This document shows positions 22,334-32,511 of a DNA stretch of 64,000 nt, in pieces. The first letter of the stretch is position 1. Every line of letters begins with the position of its first letter. Both the position numbers and the translations under genes were made by a program. Source of the stretch: Terana coerulea. Its lineage: Eukaryota; Basidiomycota; Agaricomycetes; Polyporales; Phanerochaetaceae. Under the pieces are notes generated by a model. That model made no database searches. It was not told the origin of the DNA and saw only the letters and a list, made by a program, of their open reading frames with translations. The DNA lies in the NCBI GenBank assembly GCA_024811115.1, contig JAKOGH010000846.1:99753-163752 (forward strand), in the 5' to 3' direction.

Positions 22334-23233
22334 TTACAGAGCCATGGCGACAGAGACAACGCCGAGGAGAGCCGCAATGGCACCGGCAGCGGAGCCAGTT
22401 GAGCGGGACGCGCCGTTCGAGCTGATGACGCCATCGGACAAGCTACCGGCGGCCTGAACAGCGCCGCTGAGGAAGCTGGAACCACAGGTGCTCGTGACGG
22501 CCTGGTACAGTGCGGTCTGACCGTTGAGGAGGAGGCTGTTCGACAGGCCGGGTGCGTACTGGATGTCGGACTCGAAGGAGATGTAAGAGGTAATGACGTT
22601 ACGTGCACAGGTAGTGCAGAGCTTGTCCTGGGACAGGGAGGGCGTAAGGAAGAGGAAGGCAGCGTTGCTGCTCTTCAGGGTGTCGAAGTTAGGGGTGATG
22701 GCAGTCTGCTCGGTTCCCGAGTACAAGGAGGACGCAGACGGCGCAGAGCCGGTGATTTCGCTCGCACACCACTTGCCGCTGTCATCCTTGGTGCAGGCAG
22801 CCTCCTTCAGAGGGATGAGAGTGTAGAGGACGTCGTAGATCTCGAGAACCTGCTGGTTGAGGCTCGACGTGAGCTCGGGCTGACATGCGCTGTAGAAGCT
22901 CGCAAGAGTGGTGCGGATGGAGGTTTCAGAGCAGCTCGAGGTGCTGCTGCAGAGGTTGCTGAGCGCACTGCTCACGGCGGCGGAGGACGAGGTGCCGCTG
23001 CCACCTGGACCGAAGGATGAGGTGGAGGTGGTGAGGGACTTGGTGCAAGTCAGCAAGTCCGCGTTGCTGTCGAGCGTCGTCAGGAACGTTGAGCACGCTG
23101 CGTTTATGCCACTGGGGATAGAGGTCTACAGCGTCAAGAAGTCAAAAAGCAGTCAACGTAGAAACAAGAGAGCACTGACCGCTTGAGTGAAGGCGACCGA
23201 GGCAAGAACAGAGATTAGGGCGAAGGACTTCAT
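22334..23233 (-). CDS. GPI-anchored secreted protein, DUF7729-like
   Basis: Exon 1 (23233-23180) is an 18-residue signal peptide, MKSFALISVLASVAFTQA. A 54-base intron follows, and exon 2 (23125-22334) carries the rest, about 281 residues in all. The mature part is Ser/Thr-rich with regularly placed Cys (INAACSTFLTTLDSN, LTCTKSL, NLCSSTSSCSE, SACQPELTSSLNQQ, YDVLYTLIPLKEAACTKDD, DKLCTTCARNVITSY). This pattern is that of the DUF7729 family of basidiomycete surface proteins. The C-terminus has a small-residue site (SSNGASRS) followed by a hydrophobic tail (AIAALLGVVSVAMAL), typical of a GPI signal. Likely at the cell wall or plasma membrane; biochemical role unknown. The frame is intact. Confidence 0.8.
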
Positions 23234-24249
23234 TTCTGGCTGTACACCGTAGGGGATAAGGAATGGACGAGTTCTTTAGAGTCGACGACGACGGAAGGGA
23301 TATGAACGTTGAAGAGAAAGAGTGTTCAGTGAAGGATCTTGCAGAAAGCGCCAAGCGCTTGACAGTTCGTTGCTACGGTTACAAACATGTACAAAGTAAT
23401 CGGTGGCTGACCGAAGCGGCCATTATTGTCCGTCATCAGTTCGGCATGTAGTGCCGCTTACTGCTATTCACAGTCCGAAAGGGTTCTACACATCACATAG
23501 AGAAAGAGTAAAGTATTTGTAACTCCGAAAGTCTTGGCAAATTATGGACCTAGACTGACGTGTACCGTTGGCGTACCTCTGCTTGCGCTCTGAGATCTGA
23601 GGCCAGTTGAGTAGGTCCGCCATTTAGAGCAAGGCCAGAAGGAATCAAACGGGCAATCCGCAAAAGAATAAAATGGCTTGTTTTGCGCAAAGAACCACAT
23701 CAGTATCCAAGTGTTGCAGGTCGTCCGACTCATTGCAGTTCGTGGCGCGTTGAATAGTAGGTAATCTCTGCTTTGGAATCACTAGTACCCCCTTTTGGTC
23801 CTTCGCTCGACATTAGTTAGAGGTCTAGATTTTTTTTTGCAGCTGATACAAGTGAAATGTGCTTGGCTGCCCTATCACAAACGCGCTGCTTAAGAATAAT
23901 CATTGAAATGACCGTCATATGATGTTACACCTCAACAGATTCTCAATGTTGGGAGCAAGCAGTGTTTATTTAAATCAGTGTGTCTTCAAGGGAGCGAGTA
24001 GTAGTTCCAGTCTGGCAATGTGTAAGGGACCAAGACGGTACAGACCTCAGCAGGCAGCACGCTCCCGAGCCTGTCGCCTGGGCTGGCCGCTGGCATGTGC
24101 TCCTCTCTTTCGCTCACTGTTTTTGGTTACTGCCATCCTTTATGCAAAGTGCCGTAAATATGGCAATATCCAACATCTAACATAGTAGTAATATCTATGA
24201 TAAGATGAATTCGCGCATGATTCTGGTGTTGTGTCAAAAGACTCTCCTT
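23234..24249. other. Intergenic region
   Basis: No gene is supported. This contains the promoter of the DUF7729 gene. Only short overlapping open frames occur, without splice or domain support. Confidence 0.55.
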
Positions 24250-24337
24250 TGCGACAGCAGGACTCGAACCCGCGCCCCTAAATGGGGATTGATAGCTACG
24301 TTCTCATCAATCGCCTTAACCACTTGGCTATGGCGCG
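24250..24337 (-). tRNA. tRNA-Ser-like gene, possibly degenerate, with short intron
   Basis: On the minus strand there are a serine-type D arm (GCCAAGTGGTTAAGGC), an anticodon stem ATTGA/TCAAT, a variable arm CCCC/GGGG and a good T arm (GGTTCGAGTCC). The loop reads TGAGAAC followed by about 6 extra bases, so AGA would be the anticodon if the stem is set as in other Ser tRNAs. Position 33 would then be G rather than the near-universal U. The acceptor stem has at least two mismatches (CGCGCCA against TGTCGCA). Either a pseudo-tRNA or a poorly paired functional gene. Confidence 0.6.
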
Positions 24338-24898
24338 GTGCGCGTCCGCTCATTAGCAAAAGAATCAGCAACCAAAGGCGCCGTATCAGTGTGTAGCAAC
24401 CTTGTGGCGTGGGAAACCCTGAAGTGCAATAATTCCCGACTACAAAGAGAAAACTCCTCCTTTGTGACGGTGCATGCCAACTAATTCAGTAGTGGCTTAG
24501 TATGGTATCACTGTGACAGGACCTCCAAGCTTACCATACTTACTTACAGTCATAATTCCTAGTATTTATCACCACATAGTAGCGAGTGTGACTTGGGGAA
24601 TCTACTAAGGCAATGCGTGGGACAAGAAGACACAGGCTGAATTAAATACGAAGGAAGGCGCCTCACGTTTATGAATGAGGAGGATGTACAGCAACCTGTG
24701 CGAGAAATGCCCAGAACACAAATTTCCAACGCACACAAGCGAAGAAATTCGCTGAAGTACATTTGTTATAGCTGTGTTGTATGCAAAAAAACATTCGAAG
24801 GCATAGTGAGAATAGCAGAGGTTGTCTACACGCTCATGGCTCATCAGTGTGACAGCACTGAGTACGAGACATGTTACACGTACCCATACAGCCCTTAA
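24338..24898. other. Intergenic region
   Basis: This is the 3' flank of the small secreted-peptide gene. A 75-codon plus-strand frame at 24671-24898 has no supporting feature and overlaps the end of that gene. Confidence 0.5.
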
Positions 24899-25156
24899 TC
24901 AGTTGCGCTTCCAGTCTCCACATTTCCATCCAGCACAGTATTGCCTCTGTAGTAATCGCTCAAGTGAGGGAATGCGACTCGTCGTGTTGCGACATGTACT
25001 CACCGCGACGAGTTCGGGCTGTGCGCATATCCCCATCAGTCAGTCGATGTCATAATGGATGGCAGCATTTCGACTCACGGCAGGGACTGGCTTCGCGGTG
25101 GCGACGGTCGCAACGAGCAAGACCGACACAGCAGCGAGAGCGGCGAAGAACTTCAT
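24899..25156 (-). CDS. Tiny secreted peptide precursor, YC-C-W family, member 1
   Basis: Three exons, 25156-25079, 25018-25004 and 24946-24899, encode only 46 residues. Exon 1 is a strong signal peptide (MKFFAALAAVSVLLVATVAT) followed by AKPVPA. Exon 2 is a five-residue micro-exon, PELVA. Exon 3 is RQYCAGWKCGDWKRN. All borders are good (GTGAGT/CAG, GTGAGT/CAG) and all introns fall between codons. The two Cys could form one disulfide. The KR near the end is a possible Kex2 site. The architecture is shared with the gene at 32187-32421. Function unknown; candidates are an antimicrobial, signalling or effector-like peptide. Annotation pipelines would probably miss it because of its size. Confidence 0.6.
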
Positions 25157-25890
25157 GACGCTTGCTGAACGCGAATGTTTACAGAGAGCGATAGACGCGG
25201 ATTGGAAGGAGTTGCGAAAGCAAATGATTGCTAGACCTTGCTGGGGTATTTAGCGCAAAAATTTCACCCTCTTTTGTCCACGCCCCGTAGCCGAGCCGCG
25301 GTGCCTGAGCGCCCAGCCAGACAGTCGCCACCGATCATCCTGCCGAAGGTTGGAGGCGAAATCCAGGCACGCACCTACACGAGTGCTCGGCAAATGCAGA
25401 CGGTGGCCGTCGAGCACTAGCGGAGCGCCGGATGCTCAGGCGACAAGGAGTGTTCACGTCGACCGCCTGCTGTCCACTTCGACATCAAGTGGGAGATTTG
25501 GTCCTGCATGCGCCATAGACAAATTATAGTAGCTAGTAGTATTCTGGAACTGACGAGAAGGGTTGAGGGCCAAGAGAGCAGATGCACGACGGTGTTATGA
25601 TGTCCACAGATCGGGCGGAAACTGCGAGTCGAGACACGAGAGCCTGTTGTTTCCCGATCGTGCTAGCGCCGCCGAAGCCATCAGCTGGGTTGTCGTTCCT
25701 GGACGTCAAGGGTTCACGGAGGTTATTGGTAACGGCAGGAGCGTAAGCTAACGAGACTAAAGCCCGAAGGAACACCGCCGCTTGGTAGACCTACTCCAAT
25801 TTCGACTACATCACGTGATTAAGCGCCGTCACGCTTAGCAGCGAAAGACCAAGCTCAACCGAATGTGTCAACATTGAGAGATACTGAGGC
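25157..25890. other. Intergenic region
   Basis: This includes the promoter side of the small peptide gene. No gene is seen. Confidence 0.55.
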
Positions 25891-25950
25891 AGATGTTTGA
25901 CTGTCAGCTTATGATTATCTCTTTTAAGAATATCTGACAGTCAAACATCT
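25891..25950. repeat. Perfect 17-base inverted repeat with 26-base loop
   Basis: AGATGTTTGACTGTCAG at 25891-25907 is exactly reversed and complemented at 25934-25950. The arms are perfect and stop abruptly on both sides. It lies about 410 bases beyond the stop of the minus-strand FAD monooxygenase. It could be a hairpin in an RNA, a protein-binding palindrome, or the remains of a small foldback element. Confidence 0.8.
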
Positions 25951-26360
25951 AGCAAAAATTCGTCGGACCATTTCTGAATCTTTTGAATGCCGCCATGTCC
26001 AGCCAGCAATTCGAGCGCTTGCCAGCGTGACAGCGCCTTTGGCAGATGCACGTGACGGTCACACTGTGACGAGAGTCGTCGAAAGTGGGGTAGGTCTACC
26101 TTAGGACTTGAAGGGGCTATGCTTTTCTATGATGGCTTCAGAGAAAGTATTCACTGCACGCTTTGAACCACGGGCAACAGGGTCGCAAAAACACGCACCA
26201 CGTAAGTACGACAGGGTCATAATGAATGCTAAACCACCATTCGACATAAATTCGGGTCTGTCATACATCGCCGAGTCATCAGGCCTCAGGTACCCGTATG
26301 TAATCCCGTGGCTGCAAGGAGGTGAGCCAATGATAGCCAGGTCAAGGGAGCGAACGACGT
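25951..26360. other. 3' flank of the FAD monooxygenase gene
   Basis: No gene is supported. A short open frame (26108-26368) is mostly outside the coding exon and is judged to be chance. Confidence 0.5.
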
Positions 26361-28490
26361 TCAATTAACGGTGATCGCGACTTCCTGCACCTCAAATACA
26401 GGCACCCTGTCGAACATTACCTGCACGGAGTTGTTCGCCCGTTCGTGCAGCAGGCCCCAGTCATTCCACCACTCCGCCGCGTGATCCTCTGCGTCGTACC
26501 CGTACACCATCTTGTCCATCTATCTCCGTGTAAGCCGCCAGCGCGTTCGGTCGCATATAGTCTGGGCACGTACCTCCCAGGCAGCCGCCATAAGATCGTC
26601 GGCCTGTTCTGGTGCGTCTGCCTCCGAGTCCGCTGGGGGCGGTGCGAATGCCTCGAGGCCGGCGGCGTACTTCTGCCTCATGAGCTCATCGCGCGTGTCG
26701 TGTTCTGCGCCGGGCGGCATCGCGACGAGGCTGTAGTTCCCGAGGTCGGCGTGGACCATGGTACCCACGTGATCGCGCCGAATGCTCTCGAACGCGTTCA
26801 GGAAATCCGGGATCTGGTCCGCGCTGTGGAGGTGCGCGAAGAGCGCGCCGAGGCAGGCGGCGTCGCACACTGAGGTCGCGATTCCGTTTGGCGAGCCACG
26901 CTGTAAAGAGGCTTCAGTGAGCGGAAGACGGTGCAGAAGACGTATTGGCTATATGACGGGTTGACTAGCCTTGAGTGGGGTGTACGTACCGGGAAGGGGT
27001 GCGCGGCGTCTCCAATAATCACCAAGCGCCCGGTTTCGTGTACCCACTGTTCAAGCTCTGGGGGCTCGGTCAGAGGCGTGCATCGCCTGCTCGACGACAG
27101 TTCGACGAGTTTTCGCAACCTTATGATATTGTGTTTTAGTGAATTGTGCCCGGACGGAAACCATGCCCATGGCGAACACTATTACACGCACCGTAGTTCA
27201 GGACCTGCCATCGCATCTTGTAATCGCTCTACAGGCATATCTCCCCCCAGAACTCCCTGGTGCCTTCTTCAGGTAAGAACAATTGCAGAGTGTATCCCGG
27301 TTGCACGCCCTGTGCGTTTGTGTCAGAGAAATAAGGAAATGACAAAGAAGAACGCACTGTTTTGAAGCCTATCGCTCCACATGAATTGCCGAGCCACATT
27401 TGTGTATGTGTCGCACCCTGTGCGCGTGTCAAGCTCGCGTGAAATAAATCATGAATGGGAGGGAGCACGCACATCGTCATCAAGTAGCGAGTCAAACTCG
27501 TGAACAGTGTGTCATAGCTTCGCGTGGTATTGCGACACTGTTACCCATAAAGCAAACCGTTGAGCATGAATTAACTTGTAAGCCGAATTAGACTGCAGAA
27601 TACTCACTTGATCATAGACATTCCCAAATTCGTCTCACGCATGTCTTGCCCAATGACCTCGCGCTGTGCGACGCTGGTGGGACCTTCCGTTCCAATGACT
27701 ACATCTCCTTTGAACACTTCACCTGAGCTGAGCGCGATAGATGGCTGTTCGTTCTCGTCAAAATGTATTGAAGATATGTGCACGTTCGAAATGATGGTCG
27801 CGCCCAATGCGATGGCGTTGCTGTGTAGAACTTCCCAGATGTCTGCGTACTGTACAGAGGTGCGATGTGAAGACACGAGAGAATTACAGATGCAATGAGT
27901 AAATCTCCACGCAAGTAAATCGTACGCATATACGCACGTGCATCATGAGAAAGTCACCGCCAGAGTCTTTGATAAGCTCTTCGGCCATCGTTTGCTTCCC
28001 TAGAGTTTCCCCTCCGTGATCTGACGCATACAATCCGTATCAGCTACACAATCTGTTGAGGCACTGAACTGGTCCTAGTTCACAACTTGTGATCATTATC
28101 CACCGCGATGTCACTGCCCGCGTCCTCAGCTCATCTTCCATGCCCCATCGTAAAAGCAACTTTGTCATATTCGGAGGGACGTTGCATCCATTGGCACCCC
28201 ATGTCTGATGATCGAGGTGTGAGTCTCTGACCGGGTCTTCTCGTAATCCACCAGTAATCGGACGTGATACTCACATCCATGATCTGGTCGGGGGTCCCCA
28301 GCACTGTCACATCGTGACCGGCTCTTCGTAATGCGATGGCACAAGCAAGACTTGCAGCTGTTGCTCCGGTGACCAAGAAATGGATCTTGAGGAAACCACT
28401 GCTCGAAGTAGAGGCCTGTGCACCCTCAGCCTAGGAGCATCGCGATTAGTACGAACCACAAAACACAGCATTTGTGGTGAAGCATACCAT
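26361..28490 (-). CDS. FAD-dependent monooxygenase (aromatic-hydroxylase-like flavoprotein)
   Basis: Class A flavoprotein monooxygenases use NAD(P)H and O2 to hydroxylate small aromatic or terpenoid substrates. About ten exons on the minus strand. The first is only the ATG (28490-28488), then 28430-28275, 28204-28084, 28020-27938, 27849-27608, and smaller ones to 26361. The Rossmann entry is FLVTGATAASLACAIALRRA. Next comes WGANGCNVPPNMTKLLLRWG, then the GD-type motif VVIGTEGPTSVAQRE, then LVIIGDAAHPFP, the FAD-ribityl motif. The C-terminus YGYDAEDHAAEWWNDWGLLH is typical of Agaricomycete members. The glycine-rich motif is weakened: GATAAS where family members have GAS or GAG and a final Gly. 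A one-base deficit in the six-C run at 27243-27248 breaks the frame between FLPEEGTREFW and GGDMPVERLQDAM. The exon junction near 27500 is unresolved. Confidence 0.82.
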
Positions 28491-30028
28491 GGATACCTAG
28501 GGTACGGAGATATGTAGAAAGATGATGGGTTCAAGAGAAGGGTACGTTTTCGACCGGAGGTGCAGCTTCTCCTCAGAGGGTCGGGAGAACTGTGCGCGTA
28601 TGGATGTCGGAACAGCAGCCTTCGCGTCCTACCCTCTTTCATACACACAGTCCCCTTGGCCCGGATCTCGTGCCATCTGATGATATGTCACCACCCCTAG
28701 CCGACGGCCTGGAAGCTTCTCCTCAGTGTCTCCTCAGCGCGTACTGGCAGCCCTCAGCGTGGACCATCCGTTGTGAGGAGTGCCCCGTACACAATGCCAG
28801 CATCCCAACGCTGCTAGAGCCATTCGTGATTTCAGGGGAATTTCCTTGGAAATGTCGAGAACGAGGCCAGCCAGGTAGGCTGTGAATTGCAACCTGAGCG
28901 GGAAAGTTAAGGTTCTCCATTGCGTCCGGCGAGGGAATGAGGAACGCGAAAAGAGACCCCAGGTGCTGCGGACGGCATGAGGCAGGATCACGCGCGCTGG
29001 AACACTCGACGATAGATGTCGTTGCCGCGGCAGGGCGTCCAGGGACCAGGAATAGAGCGTACACCGCCGGTGTCAAGCCTGCCTGCGTTTGGCCCCTTGA
29101 CGAGAGTGCAGAACGCATCGGACCGTTCACTTTGCGGTTTGTTCTGCTATAGCAAGAACACTACACACAGGAGAGGACCGTGAGCAAAAGTAACCGATGG
29201 AGTTGTATGACTGGGAACATACTGACAACCACCGCCACCTGTGCTCCCATCTATGTGAGCGGTCACAAGTCTGTTGGCATCGACAGACAGGATCAGCTCG
29301 ATATTGCATTTCACTACCTGTTTGTGAGAACAAGGGTTGCTGAAAGTGGTGAAGCTTTGAAGGCTTGTAATTAGTGACTTGAAAAGTGTAGTTGGACTCG
29401 AGTCCAAGTCGCGTTCGAAATCACAGGCGCTAACACACCCCGGCGGTCCGCGCCAGGATCCCGGATTGATGCGCCCTCCTACCCTTTCAAGAGAGCGCTC
29501 GAACCCCGGCCCCCAGTCACGGCGCCCATCTGCACTATGAGCAGCAATCCCCAAATCCGATTGAACTGCGGGAGGTACGCTTTACGGCTTCTTAGAATAT
29601 GCACGTCACTTTAACTAAACAGCTCTAGTGCATAATGGTGCATGTTCTTGACCCTCAATGATAGTGTGTAGACATCGGTCGACGTGGACAGTGTCCGTCC
29701 CACTTCACGATGGATGGCCGGAATTGGGCATTATAGAAACACCCTCCTACCGCGCCCTGGAGAATGGTGCAGGCATAGTCGTCAATGGCGGGCCTATTCT
29801 AATTCCGCCAGGAATCAGGACACCCTCGCCGTCACCGGGCGCAGCTCTCGTGGCCATCCGCGGAAGCAATGATCATTCGATTGTGCGGAATGTATTTTTG
29901 CAATGCGGATGTCTTTTAGTAGGTGTGGGTCCGATGTGTATGCTGCGGGGCGGATGGGAATCATGACGGACGAAGATTCGAGACTTGCCTCCGCTTAGGG
30001 GCTACCGCGCGGAAGCAAACGAGACGCG
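28491..30028. other. Region without a convincing gene
   Basis: A minus-strand open frame of 135 codons (28723-29130) and a plus-strand one (29658-29966) have no recognisable motif, no signal peptide and no good flanking splice sites. I leave both unassigned. Confidence 0.45.
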
Positions 30029-30497
30029 GAATTTCGGCCAAGTGTCGACCTCACAATGGGTCTGAAAACATATATGAAGGAGGACAGAGCTGCTTTGAAA
30101 CAGCACCCAACCATTCTACTCAATCACTCGCGACCACTCGTCGACTCTTCTCACTCACGCACTTACTCCAACGTCATGTTCGCCAAGATCTTCACCACCG
30201 CGTTCGCCGTGTTCATCATCGCGGCCGTCCAGGCCAGCCCTGTTCCTCAGGCCACCACACGAAATTTCGACAAAGTGTCGACCTCACAATGGGCCCAAAA
30301 ACATATATAAAGGAGACCAGAGCTGCTGTAAAGCAACATTTAACCAATCTACTCAATCACTCGCAACCACTCATCTTCTGTTCTCACTCACCTACTTGCA
30401 CAATGCCATGTTCGCCAAGATCTTCACCACTGCGTTTGCCGTGCTTGTCATCGCCGCCATCTAGGCCAGTTCTGTTCCTCAGGCCACCACTACAACC
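30029..30497 (+). repeat. Tandem duplication of promoter plus signal-peptide exon
   Basis: Two units of about 232 bases (about 30029-30259 and 30262-30497) align throughout. Each contains TCGACCTCACAATGGG, a TATA-like stretch (ACATATATGAAGG in unit 1, ACATATATAAAGG in unit 2), CTACTCAATCACTCGC, and the start of a signal-peptide coding sequence (ATGTTCGCCAAGATCTTCAC). The second TATA, TATATAAA at 30304-30311, overlaps the stop codon of the first copy's short reading frame. Confidence 0.85.
30176..30310 (+). CDS. Truncated secreted protein, first copy of duplicated signal exon
   Basis: The frame encodes an intact signal peptide (MFAKIFTTAFAVFIIAAVQA) followed by SPVPQATT, then runs into the second repeat unit and stops at 30310, giving 44 residues. 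Downstream the sequence is promoter-like, so the frame is probably a relic of duplication. A possible alternative is splicing of this exon into the second unit: a GT after FDK (30273-30274) could pair with the CCTCAG acceptor at 30479-30480 in the same phase. That would replace the broken signal of the second copy. This splice is a hypothesis only. Confidence 0.45.
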   Translation: MFAKIFTTAFAVFIIAAVQASPVPQATTRNFDKVSTSQWAQKHI

Positions 30498-31236
30498 ATG
30501 ACAGCAGTGACCACGGCTGCCATGGGCACGACGTCCACCACTGCCGCCACAGGCACCATTACATCGACAGCCTCAGTATCTACATCTACGGGAGCTAGCA
30601 GCACGACGATCGTGTCTGTGTCTACGAGCACCAGCACTGGCGCCACCCCGACCACAACATCAGTGGCTACGGTAGCCACGAGCACGGCATCCACCACTGC
30701 CAGTGCGCCACGAGCACCAGCAGCTCGATGAGCACGATTGCTGCGCCTACGGCCACGCCGGTACGCAACATCACCGTAGGAAACGTTACGTACACCAACC
30801 AGAGTGAGTCTTTGCATGTGCGATGCCCATTTACGCTGATACTAATTGATTTCACAGCCAACAGTGCCCAAGCTGCTTGCTCGCGCGGCCGCACCAACTG
30901 GTGTACCAAGCGTGGCATTGCCCTCGACGCTTCTACTGGCGAGAGTTCCCAGGATGGTAAGCCTATTTCCTCTGTCCGTCCTTCCATACTCATATCGTTT
31001 CTGTAGATTCTGAGGACGGCAACGATGGCGTTGACGTTGATGTTGGTCTGCCCGAACTGATTGATGACTACTCTACGGACGGCGAAGATTTCCCCTTCCT
31101 CCGGCCAGGCGAGGAGGATGGCTCCAATGGGGAAGATGAGCAAAACATCCTGGGCGCGATAAATTGGACTTGTATTATTATTTTCCAACTATGCTGTAAT
31201 ATCAGTCATCCATGCTGTCTTTATCTATTGAAGTGA
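30408..31236 (+). pseudogene. Ser/Thr-rich secreted protein, second copy, with interrupted signal exon
   Basis: The second signal exon starts at 30408 and is nearly identical to the first copy, but a TAG at 30462-30464 stands where the first copy has CAG. Downstream are a Thr/Ser-rich tract (TASVSTSTGASSTTIVSVST), a frame shift near 30705, then TPVRNITVGNVTYTNQ, an intron (GTGAGT donor near 30804), TNSAQAACSRGRTNWCTKRG, a second intron, and an acidic end (DDYSTDGEDFPFLRPGEEDG). There are three or more N-glycosylation sequons and a Cys pair. The gene is a wall or secreted glycoprotein by composition. It is either decayed, or rescued by use of the first copy's signal exon. Stop and frame shift could also be sequence errors. 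Confidence 0.55.
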
Positions 31237-32186
31237 AAGTGAATGGGCCAAAGCCCTCTGTCTTTTAATGTTGTGCAATCCCCAGTGGCCAACTTGTCAT
31301 GATTGGCTGGTCATGCGCTTGCTGAGGAAGCTCGCTGGATTGTGAGTATCTTGGTTGAAGTGCAGCATAGCAGCGCGGCGCGAAATTCTTCACCGACATA
31401 TAAAAATGACAGCCGTAGACTTTGTGTATCCGCTAGAGCTTGGCAGCGACCACTAACTCGCACTGAGCATTTTGACTCGGAGGGGTTACAGCGTAAAAAC
31501 ACAGTCTGCGCCACAATGATGCGCCTCCTTTCCCTTCCGGGTGATTAGCTTCACTCGACGTAAGAGCTGCGTACTGAGTTTCATGGCCCGGCGGATATTC
31601 GCAAGATCACAGAATCTCATCACGATGCAGACATCATACATCTTGCAGCATTCAGCGACGTGCCAGACCCGCTTCAGATTCTTTACGAACGGGGCCATGC
31701 GGGGCTGTGTTAGAGTCTTGGAGATTGCTTGGAGAACGCCGGATGAACCCCTCAGGCACACTTGAAGCTTCAGGCACAGCTAAGGAACAACTAAGGATCT
31801 TCAAGGCGAAATGGCGGCCAACAAAGACAGATAGACTCGGAGTAGTACGCTATACATCGAAGAGCCGGGATCCCTTAAACGCATGTTCGACAACAGGAAG
31901 ACGTGAGGCGTGTGCCTGGAAAGGCCGTTGAGAGATCATACTCATGCGTCTGCAGGATATCGCTTGTGCTGACGACGAGCTGATTGTGTGCGCAGACTCG
32001 ACTAGCTTCGTTCAGGCTTTTCACATACGTGGTTACATAAGTTCTCGTCCAGGATAACAGTATAGTATTTTGTCACTACTAACGTACGGCTAGAGATAGG
32101 TGGATAGCGTCAGCATTGAGTGACGGGTCGTAAATAATGGCTACTGACTGAGATGCCCAGTATGCCAAGAGATAATTCAGCCATGT
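31237..32186. other. Intergenic region
   Basis: No gene is supported. The right end is the 3' flank of the second tiny peptide gene. Confidence 0.55.
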
Positions 32187-32421
32187 CTACCACTGCGTGC
32201 AGCCTTCTGGGCAGTAACCATCCTGCATTCTCATTGTCAGCATCGGTTGCGAGACGATGTGATACTATGCCTTACGTTCACGTCGGTTTCTTCTGCTGTG
32301 TCCTGCAATGGTCTTAGCACCCCATATCATGCGTGAAGCGATAGAAGGCACGTACCGGTACCGGGGCGGCCGCAGCCAAGCCGGCCAAGAGCAGCAAGCA
32401 GAACGTCGCGAAGGCCCGCAT
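32187..32421 (-). CDS. Tiny secreted peptide precursor, YC-C-W family, member 2
   Basis: Three exons, 32421-32356, 32302-32276 and 32222-32187, encode 42 residues. Exon 1 is a signal peptide (MRAFATFCLLLLAGLAAAAP) ending PVP. Exon 2 is DTAEETDVN. Exon 3 is DGYCPEGCTQW and the stop. Donors are GTACGT and GTAAGG, acceptors GCAG, and all introns lie between codons, exactly as in the gene at 24899-25156. The mature part is acidic, in contrast to the basic member 1, but keeps Tyr-Cys, a second Cys three or four residues on, and Trp two or three residues later. A TATA-like box lies upstream. Function unknown. Confidence 0.6.
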
Positions 32422-32503
32422 TTTTGTGTCGGTGCAGAGTTCCTCGGGGAGAGCTGGATGGAGGAGTGGTGCAGCTGGCGCGCGGGCAGGCACGCCCGGC
32501 TCT

Positions 32504-32511
32504 CTTATATA
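32504..32511 (-). promoter_or_regulatory. TATA box of the second tiny peptide gene
   Basis: TATATAAG on the minus strand lies about 85 bases upstream of the ATG at 32421, a normal distance for a fungal core promoter. It supports transcription of the small gene. Confidence 0.55.

Noticed and set aside
24671..24898. 75-codon plus-strand frame
   Set aside because: It abuts the end of the better-supported tiny peptide gene on the other strand and has no distinguishing feature.
28723..29130. 135-codon minus-strand frame as a gene
   Set aside because: No signal peptide, domain or splice support; compositional chance is likely.
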